A stretch of DNA of 64,000 nt from assembly GCA_022510745.1 (NCBI GenBank), contig JAFLSY010000006.1:149591-213590 (forward strand). The letters are read 5' to 3'. Below are positions 25,424-33,508 of this stretch, in pieces. How positions within the stretch are numbered: position 1 is the stretch's first letter; every line of letters begins with the position of its first letter. Both the position numbers and the translations under genes were made by a program. A model generated the notes under the pieces. It was not told the origin of the DNA and ran no database searches. It worked only from the letters and a program-made list of their open reading frames with translations. Origin of the DNA: Lachnospiraceae bacterium. Its GTDB lineage: Bacteria > Bacillota > Clostridia > Lachnospirales > Lachnospiraceae.

Positions 25424-26266
25424 TTATACGCCAAGATAACAGTGGAATCCACCGTCCACCGGCAGTACAACACCCGTCACGAAGCTGCTGCCTTTGGGAC
25501 TTACCAGGAATAACAGCGCTCCGATCAAATCTTCCGGATCGCCGTATTTGCCCATGGGGGTACTGGCAATGATCTTCTGACTTCTGGGCGTTGGCGTCCC
25601 GTCAGGATTAAAATGCAGACTGTGATTCTGAGTGGTCTGGAAAAAGCCGGGCGCCAGCGCATTGACACGGATGCCACTTTTTGCAAAGTAATTTGCAGCC
25701 CACTCTGTAAAGTTGGAGATGGCAGCTTTGGCGCTGGAGTATCCCGGAATTCGTGTCAGAGGACCGTAAGCGCCCATGCTGGAGATATTTATGATATTGG
25801 CATTCTCCTGACCGACCATGCACGCTCCTAAGATTTGTGTCGGCAGCATCGTTCCATACAGATTTAAGTCCAGTTCGTTATGTACATTTTCCAGATCGAT
25901 GTTAAAGAAGTTCAGTTCCTCAGGCTCCCTGTCTTCAAACTGATCCTGTGGTATCGCCGCACTCTTTACAGCGCCGCCCGCACAGTTTACCAGAATATTG
26001 ATCTTGCCCCAGGTATTTAAGATTTCCTGCTTGGCCTGCTCTAAACTGTCTTTGTTCAGCACATCCGCCGCTACAGTGATGGCTTCACCGCCCGCAGCTT
26101 TGATATCCTCCACTACCGGAATGCCGTTCTCCGCTTTTCTGCCAAGTACTGCAACTTTGGCACCACATTCCGCCAGTGCCCGGCAAAACATCCCCCCGAT
26201 GATACCGCTGCCTCCGGTTACCACAGCCACCTGTCCTGTCAAATCAATCCGAAACGGTAAATTCAT
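25424..26266 (-). CDS. SDR oxidoreductase (mannonate/fructuronate-type)
   Basis: 280 residues. The nucleotide motif is VVTGGSGIIGGMFCRALAE, NAG is VNCAGGAVKS, and the catalytic motif is YSSAKAAISN. The C-terminus GVVLPVDGGFHCYLGV and the insertion PEELNFFNIDLENVHN resemble SDRs annotated as D-mannonate or fructuronate oxidoreductase of hexuronate catabolism. No other uronate genes are nearby, so the substrate call is tentative. AAAGGAG precedes the start. A promoter with a palindrome lies upstream. Confidence 0.85.
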   Translation of the reverse strand: MNLPFRIDLTGQVAVVTGGSGIIGGMFCRALAECGAKVAVLGRKAENGIPVVEDIKAAGGEAITVAADVLNKDSLEQAKQEILNTWGKINILVNCAGGAVKSAAIPQDQFEDREPEELNFFNIDLENVHNELDLNLYGTMLPTQILGACMVGQENANIINISSMGAYGPLTRIPGYSSAKAAISNFTEWAANYFAKSGIRVNALAPGFFQTTQNHSLHFNPDGTPTPRSQKIIASTPMGKYGDPEDLIGALLFLVSPKGSSFVTGVVLPVDGGFHCYLGV

Positions 26267-26323
26267 ATACTGCTCTCCTTTTTCTAATTTGCTATGATTG
26301 CTAATAAGGTTATATATTTGTAT

Positions 26324-26358
26324 ATATTAGTATATTAATATGTTTTTTACAACTTGTA
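26324..26358 (-). promoter_or_regulatory. Promoter and palindrome for the SDR gene
   Basis: On the minus strand TTGTAA (26352-26347), 17 bases, TAATAT (26329-26324). TACAA-C-TTGTA (26348-26358) is a perfect 11-base palindrome over the -35. The TTGTA half-site resembles GntR-type sites. Confidence 0.5.
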
Positions 26359-26532
26359 CATATTTTTTTCTCTATTGTTTCGGATTTTTGTGCACAAGGA
26401 ACTATTACATTCAGAATGTTATAGATAAAAAATTGGTTTTATGTTATGATAAAATAAGATGTTGTCGAATTTCAAAAGACAGATGAAAAGAGGTTCAAAA
26501 ATTGCAGAGGAATCTCATAAGGAGGAGCGGTC

Positions 26533-28590
26533 TTGGAAGCAGTAAAAAAGCCATATGCCTGTGATGTGCTGATTGTGGACGATGATGAATTCAATTTAAG
26601 AGTGGCAGGAGATATCCTTATCAAGGAGAAATATTTTGTTCATACGGCGCAGTCAGGGGAGGCGGCACTGGAATTTTTAAAAGAAAATTTGCCGAGACTG
26701 ATTTTATTGGATTTACATATGCCGGGGATGGACGGCCGGGAGACCATGAAAAAGATTCGGGAGAATAAAAAGTGGAAGAGAATCCCCATTATTTTCCTGA
26801 CGGCGGATACCGACCCGGAGACGGAAAAGGAATGCCTTGTGCTGGGTGCGTTGGACTTTATCACAAAGCCCTTTGAACCCATGGTCATGTTAAGCCGTAT
26901 CAGCCGCATTATTGAGCTTGCTGAATTACAGAACGATCTGGAGAGAAATCTGGAAGAAAAGACGAATCTGTTGGAGAAGGTGTTATTAAATTCGATTCTG
27001 GTAATCGCCAATACGATCGATGCCAAGGATGCCTATACCTCCGGCCACTCCAAGCGTGTGGCACAGTGTGCCACTGCTATTGCCGAGCGTTTAAATTGGT
27101 CGGAAAAGGAAGTTCAAAATATCTATAATGTGGCGCTGCTGCACGATCTTGGAAAGATTGGTGTGCCTGACGCTATCCTGAATAAACCGGGCAAACTCAG
27201 CAGCGAAGAGTTTAATGTCATTAAGAAGCATCCTGTAATCGGTCACGATATCCTGAAGGATATCCATATGATAAGCGGTGTGGGAGAGGGTGCTCTGTAC
27301 CACCATGAGCGTTATGACGGAAAGGGTTATCCCTATGGCCTGAAAGGAGAAGAAATTCCCTATTATGCCAGAATTATCGGTATTGCGGATGCGTATGATG
27401 CCATGACTTCCAACCGTATCTACCGCCCTAAGCTTACGCAGGAGAGAGTCATCCAGGAATTTGAAAAGGGACGTGGGACCCAGTTTGATCCGGGACTGAC
27501 GGATCTGTTCCTGGAAATGCTCCGCGAGGGATTTGATATCACGAATGAGAGAAGAGCGGCCAGATGGGATGACAGTCGGGCAAGCGAGAGCAGAGAAGTG
27601 CTTAGCAAGATGCTCACGGAATATGCTACCGATATGCAGCAAAAGGCGACCATCGACCACTTGACGGGACTGCGTACCCGAAGCTATGCGGAGGAACAGA
27701 TCGAAAGGCTTTTAGGTGAAGGACATCTGGGAACGTTACTGATAATTGATATGGACAATTTCAAGCAAGTGAATGATACTTTGGGCCATATCATAGGTGA
27801 TAATATATTAAAAATGTTTTCTGATGTTTTGAAAGAAAATACAGGGCCGGAGGATGTTGTCGGCCGTTTGGGTGCGGATGAGTTTGTGGTATTCCTGACA
27901 GGTATGACCGACAGGAAGGAGATAGCCGCAAAGGCGCAGGGTATTTTGGATACGCTATCCGATAGCCTGAAAAAATTGAACTATGAAAATGCAGCTTCCG
28001 CATCCATCGGTATTGCGATTTTTCCTCATGATGGCAAGACTTATGACGTGTTAAACAGCAACGCCAATAAATCGCTGTATTATGTGAAGAGAAAAGGCAA
28101 AAATGCATACGCATTCTATAGTGAAGAAGAATCTAAGGGTAAGGTTCAAAATACCGGTACGGATCTGGTACACATCCGCACTATGCTGGAAGGAGATACG
28201 AAGGAGAACAAAGAAGGCGTCTTTAATGTAGAGTTTGGAGAGTTTGGGCGGATCTACGAATACATTTCCCGAGGCGTGAAGAGAAACAAACAGCGTGTAC
28301 AGACCATACTGTTTACGCTGTCCATTGATGAGCATGAAAATATGAGATTGAATTTCGAGGAACCCATGCAGACACTGGAATTGGCTGTGGCATCCTCCGT
28401 GCGGTTGGTAGATGTGGGAACCAGATACAGCAGTATCCAATATATTGTTATTTTGCTGGATACGGATTTGGAGAACGGCAAAAAAGTAGCGGATCGGGTA
28501 ATCAAGAAATTTTATCAAATGTATGGAGGAAGAGGCGTAGTGATATCCTACGATATTCAGACCATGCTTCCGCAGGCTAACAAGGAATAG
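26533..28590 (+). CDS. Response regulator with HD-GYP and degenerate GGDEF domains
   Basis: 685 residues, TTG start with AAGGAGG 7 bases before. The receiver domain (10-130) has acidic Asp16-18 and phospho-acceptor Asp60. The HD-GYP domain (155-330) has HDLGKIGVPDAILNKPG and HHERYDGKGYP intact, so c-di-GMP hydrolysis is expected. A diguanylate-cyclase domain follows (365-530); its active loop reads RLGADEF, with Ala for the second Gly, so synthesis is doubtful and it may sense nucleotide. The last 140 residues match no domain I know. No partner kinase adjoins it. Confidence 0.92.
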   Translation: MEAVKKPYACDVLIVDDDEFNLRVAGDILIKEKYFVHTAQSGEAALEFLKENLPRLILLDLHMPGMDGRETMKKIRENKKWKRIPIIFLTADTDPETEKECLVLGALDFITKPFEPMVMLSRISRIIELAELQNDLERNLEEKTNLLEKVLLNSILVIANTIDAKDAYTSGHSKRVAQCATAIAERLNWSEKEVQNIYNVALLHDLGKIGVPDAILNKPGKLSSEEFNVIKKHPVIGHDILKDIHMISGVGEGALYHHERYDGKGYPYGLKGEEIPYYARIIGIADAYDAMTSNRIYRPKLTQERVIQEFEKGRGTQFDPGLTDLFLEMLREGFDITNERRAARWDDSRASESREVLSKMLTEYATDMQQKATIDHLTGLRTRSYAEEQIERLLGEGHLGTLLIIDMDNFKQVNDTLGHIIGDNILKMFSDVLKENTGPEDVVGRLGADEFVVFLTGMTDRKEIAAKAQGILDTLSDSLKKLNYENAASASIGIAIFPHDGKTYDVLNSNANKSLYYVKRKGKNAYAFYSEEESKGKVQNTGTDLVHIRTMLEGDTKENKEGVFNVEFGEFGRIYEYISRGVKRNKQRVQTILFTLSIDEHENMRLNFEEPMQTLELAVASSVRLVDVGTRYSSIQYIVILLDTDLENGKKVADRVIKKFYQMYGGRGVVISYDIQTMLPQANKE

Positions 28591-28608
28591 GAGCTAAGAT
28601 TATGAGCG

Positions 28609-28640
28609 AAAAAGGACCATTACATTTGTAGTGGTCTTTT
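28609..28640 (+). terminator. Intrinsic terminator
   Basis: AAAAGGACCATTACA / TGTAGTGGTCTTTT around TT, with one G bulge and one wobble pair, 18 bases after the preceding stop codon. Confidence 0.75.
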
Positions 28641-28666
28641 CCGTTTGAAAAATTTTAAATGAGGAC

Positions 28667-28695
28667 TTGACAATGCTATAAGACCAGAGTATTAT
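28667..28695 (+). promoter_or_regulatory. Promoter of the BlaI-type gene
   Basis: TTGACA (28667-28672), 17 bases, TATTAT (28690-28695), followed by ATGAAAGGGG and the ATG at 28739. Confidence 0.75.
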
Positions 28696-28738
28696 ACAAG
28701 CGTACACAATACGGCAGTCTTATGAAAGGGGATACTTT

Positions 28739-29098
28739 ATGGATATTAAATTATTTGATGCCGAATTGAAAGTGATGGGCGTGTTGTGGAATGAGGGTGT
28801 CTGTCCTGCCAGACATGTTGCAGAGGTGTTAAAGGACGAATATGGTTGGAATATCAATACGACATATACCCTGATCAAACGCTGCATCAAAAAAGGTGCG
28901 ATTGAACGTTCCGAGCCGAATTTCATGTGTCGTGCCCTGATTCCCAAAGAGGAAGTACAGGAGGCGGAAACCAATGAACTGATCAACAAGATTTATGACG
29001 GTTCTGTCGATAAATTATTTACTGCTCTTTTAAGCCGGAAAAAACTTTCTGCAGAGCAGATTGAAAAGCTGAATCAGATTGTAAAAGAAATGGCATGA
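28739..29098 (+). CDS. BlaI/MecI/CopY-family repressor, solitary
   Basis: 119 residues, usual length for the family. The winged helix (1-80) shows FDAELKVMGVLWNEG, ARHVAEVLKDEYGWNINTTY and TLIKRCIKKGAIER; a C-terminal dimerisation helix follows. BlaI proteins repress beta-lactamase or copper genes and are normally inactivated by a BlaR1 protease encoded next door. None is present here, and no beta-lactamase or copper pump is adjacent. It may act in trans or only on itself. Confidence 0.9.
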   Translation: MDIKLFDAELKVMGVLWNEGVCPARHVAEVLKDEYGWNINTTYTLIKRCIKKGAIERSEPNFMCRALIPKEEVQEAETNELINKIYDGSVDKLFTALLSRKKLSAEQIEKLNQIVKEMA

Positions 29099-29202
29099 GG
29101 TAGTAATCTTACAATTATTTATACAGAATAATTTCCGGATTAAATCATAACCGATAAGGGTGTAATATATGCACATAATAATGTGTACGGAGTAAATACT
29201 GT

Positions 29203-29481
29203 ATGAATAAAATTGTCAAATTTATCAAAGAAAATAGGAAGGCAGCAGGGCTTACACAGGAAGAATTTGCCATGCGTTCAGGTCTTGGTCTTCGCTTTGT
29301 TCGAGAACTCGAACATCCAGTGAATATCATAATACCAGAAGACAAAGAGCGATTCGCCCTTGCAATAAACGGAAAAATGAATATACGAAGAAAAGATTTC
29401 AAAAAGAATCGGAACCTCGGTTTCGGTTCTTTCTTTGTAGAAACACAAAATTTTGTTGACAAGGAAACAATCGCATGTTAA
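29203..29481 (+). pseudogene. HipB-like HTH gene, 3' end lost
   Basis: The first 40 residues (KFIKENRKAAGLTQEEFAMR, SGLGLRFVRELE) match the Cro/CI-type HTH of HipB-like antitoxins. The family then continues with the recognition-dimer segment, but here the frame goes into unrelated sequence. Its tail is encoded by an intrinsic terminator (29403-29432) and by the promoter of the next gene, and the stop codon lies inside that -10 box. I therefore read it as a truncated antitoxin-type gene. No toxin (HipA) gene is nearby. Confidence 0.6.
29403..29432 (+). terminator. Terminator (AAAGAATCGR family)
   Basis: AAAGAATCGGAACC / GGTTTCGGTTCTTT around TC, a 14-bp stem with two wobble pairs, followed by CTTTG. 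Embedded in the tail of the broken HTH frame. Confidence 0.75.
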
Positions 29482-29502
29482 TATTGTTTCCGAGTAAACA
29501 AA
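29456..29502 (+). promoter_or_regulatory. MarR promoter and operator
   Basis: TTGACA (29456-29461), 17 bases, TAATAT (29479-29484). GGAAACAAT (29463-29471) and ATTGTTTCC (29483-29491) are perfect 9-bp inverted arms spanning spacer and -10. A second inverted repeat TTGTTT-N6-AAACAA (29485-29502) overlaps the right arm. Binding of the MarR protein encoded next would block transcription. Confidence 0.75.
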
Positions 29503-29514
29503 AAGGAGAAAGAG

Positions 29515-29976
29515 ATGGATTTATTAAGTCTTTTTAAAGAATATGGTGACAAGCAGGAAATGTTATCAAAGCTCAAAGAGGATCAATCTTTGAGAGGGTA
29601 CAATAATTCGGAGCTTCATATCATTGCTGCGATCGGTGATCTGGAGCAGCCGAATGTCACCTCTCTTGCAGAGCATATGGGAATGACAAGGGGTGGTATC
29701 TGTAAGAACATAAAGAAACTGGCGGAAGCCGGTCTTATATCATCCTATCAGAGAGATGGTAATGTAAAAAACATCTATTACCGCCTGACAGATACAGGGA
29801 AAACGATATATGAAAAGCATGCCGCTGCACATGAAGCATGGCTTGTACGGGATATGGCCTTTGTGGAAGGTTTTTCACAAAAGCAGCTGGATCAGGTCAA
29901 AGATTTTATGAAGCGATATATCAAGCATATAGACCAAAGGATCGAGGAGAGTGAGAATGATGTCGAAGGTAGATAG
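29515..29976 (+). CDS. MarR-family transcriptional regulator
   Basis: 153 residues. The winged helix covers about 35-105: SELHIIAAIGDLEQPNVTSL, MTRGGICKNIKKLAEAGLIS and the wing RDGNVKNIYYRLTDTG. Terminal helices form the dimer. It is the first gene of an operon with a MATE pump, whose start overlaps it by 20 bases, the classic arrangement for autoregulated drug efflux. Its promoter carries two inverted repeats. Confidence 0.93.
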   Translation: MDLLSLFKEYGDKQEMLSKLKEDQSLRGYNNSELHIIAAIGDLEQPNVTSLAEHMGMTRGGICKNIKKLAEAGLISSYQRDGNVKNIYYRLTDTGKTIYEKHAAAHEAWLVRDMAFVEGFSQKQLDQVKDFMKRYIKHIDQRIEESENDVEGR

Positions 29977-31366
29977 TAAAGAGATTTTTGAAACTCTGCC
30001 GGTGCCAAAGGCGGTAAAGGCAATGGCTCTGCCGACTATATTCAGTCAGATCATTGTCCTGATCTACAATATGGCGGATACCTTTTACCTTGGAAGGACG
30101 AATAATCCTTATATGGTAGCGGGGGCTTCACTGATCCTTCCGGTGTTCAATATTTGCCTTTCGCTTGCGGGGCTGACGGGAGTAGGAGGAGGGGCGTTGA
30201 TATCACGGCTTTTGGGTGAGGGAAAGGAAAACGAGGCCAAAAAGGTATCTGCCTTCAGCTTTTACTTATCAATTGCCATAACGGCAATATTTTCCCTAGT
30301 GATGTTTGCGTTTATGAAACCGATTCTCGAATTGCTGGGCGCAAGTGAGAATACATTTCATTATGCTAGACAGTATGCTTTTTGTGTTATCGTACTTGGT
30401 GGAATACCTACTGTGCTTTCCAATGTAATGTCCAATCTGATCAGAAGTGTCGGTATGTCAAAAGAGGCAGGCCTTGGTATCACGATGGGAGGAATTATCA
30501 ATATTGCCTTAGATCCGCTGTTCATGTTTGTACTCCTTCCCAAGGGCAGCGAAGTGTTGGGTGTTGGAATTGCGACGTTGATTTCGAACTGTATTGCATG
30601 CAGTTACTTTTTGTGTGTGATATTCAGGATAAAAAAACAGGCCGCTATCAGCTTAAACATCACACAGGGATTGCCTGACAGAAGGAGCATAGGTTCCATA
30701 TTCAATGTTGGCATTCCGTCAGCGATTACGACCCTGCTTTTTGACATAGACTATGTGATCATTGACAAGCTGATGACATTATACGGTGATATTCAACTTG
30801 CTGCCATCGGAATTGTCCTGAAGGCGGAAAGGCTGCCCCTAAATGTTGGTATCGGTATCTGCCAGGGAATGATGCCGCTCGTTGCATATAATTATTCAGC
30901 AAAGAATCATGGCAGGATGTATGATATCATAAGATTTTCCATGAAGATGGGACTCATCGTCAGTGTAATCAGCATTGCGTTATACGAAGTTTTTGCGGGA
31001 GGTATTATGCGAATCTTTATACCTGACGCACAGACCATACTGCTGGGTACCGGCTTTTTGAGAATCAGATGTCTTGCGACACCGTTGATGTTCATGAGCT
31101 TTTTCACAGTATATGTATTTCAAGGCTTTGGAAAAGGAAATAAATCGTTGTTTCTCGGTGTTATGCGTTGGGCGGTATTTAATATTCCGATGCTGTTTTT
31201 ATTAAACCGTATCATTGGGATGTACGGTATTGTCTGGTCGCAGGTGTGTGCAGATATTCTGACAGTGCTGCTGTCATTCTATGTATACAGCAGATATGTA
31301 AATACAGTCCTAAATCAGGAACAGGATATAAACAAATATAAATTGGAGGAAAAAGAGTATGAGTGA
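29957..31366 (+). CDS. MATE-family multidrug efflux transporter
   Basis: 469 residues with 12 predicted membrane helices in two six-helix halves; the first starts KAMALPTIFSQIIVLIYNMA. MATE pumps expel cationic or amphipathic drugs using Na+ or H+. Two adjacent ATGs at 29957 and 29960 follow GAGGAG with correct spacing; an in-frame GTG at 29951 is too close to it. Overlaps both the MarR gene and the CMD gene, so translation is coupled. Confidence 0.93.
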   Translation: MMSKVDSKEIFETLPVPKAVKAMALPTIFSQIIVLIYNMADTFYLGRTNNPYMVAGASLILPVFNICLSLAGLTGVGGGALISRLLGEGKENEAKKVSAFSFYLSIAITAIFSLVMFAFMKPILELLGASENTFHYARQYAFCVIVLGGIPTVLSNVMSNLIRSVGMSKEAGLGITMGGIINIALDPLFMFVLLPKGSEVLGVGIATLISNCIACSYFLCVIFRIKKQAAISLNITQGLPDRRSIGSIFNVGIPSAITTLLFDIDYVIIDKLMTLYGDIQLAAIGIVLKAERLPLNVGIGICQGMMPLVAYNYSAKNHGRMYDIIRFSMKMGLIVSVISIALYEVFAGGIMRIFIPDAQTILLGTGFLRIRCLATPLMFMSFFTVYVFQGFGKGNKSLFLGVMRWAVFNIPMLFLLNRIIGMYGIVWSQVCADILTVLLSFYVYSRYVNTVLNQEQDINKYKLEEKEYE

Positions 31367-31688
31367 AAAAATTAAACAGACAGCAGGAAGGGATCAGTTA
31401 GGAAAATTTGCGCCGATGTTTGCGCATTTGAATGATGATGTGCTGTTCGGTGAGGTATGGAACGAGGAAGCGATAGATGTGAAAACAAAGTGCATTATCA
31501 CGGTGGTAACGCTTATGGCTTCCGGTATTACAGATTCATCGCTGGAATATCATCTTATCAACGCAAAAAATCATGGCGTGACGAAGGAAGAGATTGCTGC
31601 TATCATTACCCATGCCACTATGTACTGCGGATGGCCGAAGGGATGGGCGGTATTCAGGCTGGCACAAAATGTCTGGGCAGAAGAATAG
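31359..31688 (+). CDS. Carboxymuconolactone decarboxylase-family protein
   Basis: 109 residues, a single CMD domain: LNDDVLFGEVWNEEAIDVKT, SLEYHLINAKNHGVTKEEIA, then ATMYCGWPKGWAVFRLAQNVW. This is the compact form of the family, without the AhpD CxxC. The start overlaps the MATE stop by 8 bases; TTGGAGGAAAAAG serves as ribosome site. It is co-transcribed with efflux and reductase genes, so a role with reactive small molecules is plausible. Confidence 0.88.
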   Translation: MSEKIKQTAGRDQLGKFAPMFAHLNDDVLFGEVWNEEAIDVKTKCIITVVTLMASGITDSSLEYHLINAKNHGVTKEEIAAIITHATMYCGWPKGWAVFRLAQNVWAEE

Positions 31689-31714
31689 ATCATAATGATT
31701 TGTGTAAAGAGTAT

Positions 31715-32716
31715 ATGAAAACAAGAATTTTGAGAGATTTAAAAGTGTCAGCAATCGGTATGGGATGCATGGGATTTACACATGCATATGGAGATGGTCC
31801 GTCAGAAGAAGAGGGAATCAGGCTGGTTCATAAAGCATTCGAGCTTGGCTGCAATTTTTTTGATACTGCTGAGATGTATTCTTATTTCAAAAATGAAGAG
31901 TTTGTCGGGAAAGCATTAAAAGAGCTGCCGCGGGATAAGGTTATTATTTCGGATAAATTCTGGCCGACTCCGCTTCCCGGACAGGATATGCCGGAAGAGA
32001 AACTCAGTGAAGCGGGAATCCGAAAGGATCTGGAAGGCTCTCTTAAGCGTCTGCAGACCGATTATATTGATCTGTATACGGAGCATCAGATGGATGAAGG
32101 CACAGAGGAGCAGGTCGCTGAGGTCATGGGAAAGCTGATTAAAGAAGGAAAAATCCGTGCATGGGGTCAATCATCCCCTACAGCAGAGCAGATTAAAAAG
32201 GCAAATGCCATAACGCCAATTACAGCAATCCAAAGTGAGTATTCCATGATGGAAAGAAAATGGGAGAAGGACGTAATTCCGCTTTGCAAGGAGCTTGGGA
32301 TTGGGTTTGTCGCATTTGCACCTATGGGAAACGGTTTCCTGAGTGGTAAGTATAGTTCGGGGAATACGTTCCAGAAAAATGACCTTCGCAGTGTTATTAC
32401 ACGGTTCAGCAAAGAGAACATGGAGGCCAATAAACCTCTGCTTGAACTTGTTCAGATATTTGCGGAGAGAAAACATTGCACCCCGGCGCAGATTGGCCTG
32501 GCATGGGTTCTTGCCGGTGGAGATTTCATTGTTCCCATTCCCGGCATGAGAAAAGAAGAACGCATCATTGAAAATCTTGGCGCTGTGGATGTCGAACTGA
32601 CGGAAGAGGAATATGCCGCATTAAACAAAGAATTAGGAAAGCTGACCATTTATGGGGCACGGGATGGAAGGGATATTAAAAAGATGGGGACGATTCCGGA
32701 TAGTACAATAAAGTAA
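31715..32716 (+). CDS. Aldo/keto reductase
   Basis: 333 residues with the tetrad Asp50, Tyr55, Lys81 and His124 (YTEHQMD). The C-terminal loop reads IPGMRKEERIIENLGAVDVE. It is a paralogue of the reductase at 1479 (shared GMGCMGFTHAYG start). The frame is open far upstream over the CMD gene, but the domain begins at ATG 31715, with weak AAAGAG before it. Fourth gene of the MarR operon; likely detoxifies carbonyls. Confidence 0.92.
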   Translation: MKTRILRDLKVSAIGMGCMGFTHAYGDGPSEEEGIRLVHKAFELGCNFFDTAEMYSYFKNEEFVGKALKELPRDKVIISDKFWPTPLPGQDMPEEKLSEAGIRKDLEGSLKRLQTDYIDLYTEHQMDEGTEEQVAEVMGKLIKEGKIRAWGQSSPTAEQIKKANAITPITAIQSEYSMMERKWEKDVIPLCKELGIGFVAFAPMGNGFLSGKYSSGNTFQKNDLRSVITRFSKENMEANKPLLELVQIFAERKHCTPAQIGLAWVLAGGDFIVPIPGMRKEERIIENLGAVDVELTEEEYAALNKELGKLTIYGARDGRDIKKMGTIPDSTIK

Positions 32717-32728
32717 GGAGTGAAGCAG

Positions 32729-33238
32729 ATGAATAAAAAAATTATTATTTTAAATGGTGGAGCCAGACAGAACGGGAATACTGCCAAATTGATAGAAGCT
32801 TTTGAGGACGGAGCAAAATCTGCAGGTAATCAGGTAAAGAACTTTTACCTTGACGGGATGGAAATTCATAGCTGCAAAGGGTGTTTGAGAGCCGGTAAGG
32901 ATTCCAAAAGTCCATGCAGTCAAAAGGACGATATGGATCAAATCTATGCTGAATTTGAAAATGCCGATGTGGTCGTGTTTGCTTCTCCGTTATATTTTTG
33001 GACGATAACCGGCACATTGAAAACTGCAGCCGACAGATTATATGCGGAATTGGAATGCTTGGGATATAGCAAGTTTCCCAAAAAGAGCGTGCTGCTAATG
33101 ACTGCGGACGGTGGTGATTATTCTCAGGCCGTAACATGGTATCGAACTTATGAGAGAAACCTCAGGTGGAAGAACTTAGGTGAAGTGCTGGGTAAAGGAA
33201 AGATAAAAGAAGCCTATCAGCTTGGAACTTCCATCTGA
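32729..33238 (+). CDS. NADPH-dependent FMN reductase / flavodoxin-like protein
   Basis: 169 residues. N-terminal IIILNGGARQNGNTAKLIEA is the phosphate-binding loop of the NADPH-dependent FMN reductase group. HSCKGCLRAGKDSKSPCSQKD is the cysteine-rich loop of iron-sulfur flavoprotein relatives, and FASPLYFWTITGTLKTAADR is the flavin-ring loop. An in-frame GTG at 32720 is part of the TAAGGAG ribosome site, so ATG 32729 is preferred. Last gene of the MarR operon. Confidence 0.88.
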   Translation: MNKKIIILNGGARQNGNTAKLIEAFEDGAKSAGNQVKNFYLDGMEIHSCKGCLRAGKDSKSPCSQKDDMDQIYAEFENADVVVFASPLYFWTITGTLKTAADRLYAELECLGYSKFPKKSVLLMTADGGDYSQAVTWYRTYERNLRWKNLGEVLGKGKIKEAYQLGTSI

Positions 33239-33329
33239 AAAATATAGTTTAGCAGTACAGGAAAGGAATGCAGCCCGATTGGAAGAGCTCATAGATGCCA
33301 ATAATCAGAGTGCTTCAAAAACTATTTAG
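33239..33329 (+). other. Open tail without a start (possible gene scrap)
   Basis: Reading onward in the frame ending at TAG 33327-33329 gives EKYSLAVQERNAARLEELID then ANNQSASKTI, a helical, codon-biased segment with no start codon of its own. It may be the 3' end of a lost gene. I cannot name the family. Confidence 0.25.
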
Positions 33330-33346
33330 TATAGATCCCTACATCT

Positions 33347-33390
33347 TTCCCTTGTTTTTCCCTTATGGGTAAATCACAAGGGAATTTTTT
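33347..33390 (+). terminator. Intrinsic terminator of the MarR operon
   Basis: TTCCCTTGT / ACAAGGGAA, a perfect 9-bp stem with a 20-base loop, followed by six T. Confidence 0.85.
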
Positions 33391-33411
33391 ATTTGTCATA
33401 TCTTAAAAAAT

Positions 33412-33422
33412 GACCGACGGTC
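33412..33422. promoter_or_regulatory. TetR-type operator 1 (GACCG-A-CGGTC)
   Basis: A perfect 11-base palindrome 7 bases before the -35 of the TetR promoter. Confidence 0.55.
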
Positions 33423-33429
33423 TATTTCC

Positions 33430-33458
33430 TTGACAAGCTCTTTTTGGTGTGATACAGT
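33430..33458 (+). promoter_or_regulatory. Promoter of the TetR-MFS-ABC operon
   Basis: TTGACA (33430-33435), 17 bases, TACAGT (33453-33458). Confidence 0.7.
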
Positions 33459-33471
33459 CAAAATATAAAAC

Positions 33472-33484
33472 CGACTAATAGTCG
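33472..33484. promoter_or_regulatory. TetR-type operator 2 (CGACTA-A-TAGTCG)
   Basis: A perfect 13-base palindrome in the start region of the transcript. It shares the CCGAC element with operator 1; both have a single-base centre. Flanking a promoter with two such sites is usual for TetR repressors. Confidence 0.6.
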
Positions 33485-33508
33485 AAAATGAAAGGTACAT
33501 GACGCAAA

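Noticed and set aside
29203..29976. HTH plus MarR as a toxin-antitoxin pair
   Set aside because: The HTH frame is broken and MarR has its own promoter with operators; no toxin is present.
31457..31714. N-terminal extension of the aldo/keto reductase at 31715
   Set aside because: It would run over most of the CMD gene, with unrelated sequence before the conserved MKTRILRDLKVSAIGMG start.
33239..33329. C-terminal continuation of the FMN reductase by a frameshift
   Set aside because: The reductase already ends with the usual AYQLGTSI tail, so the downstream frame is not needed to complete it.
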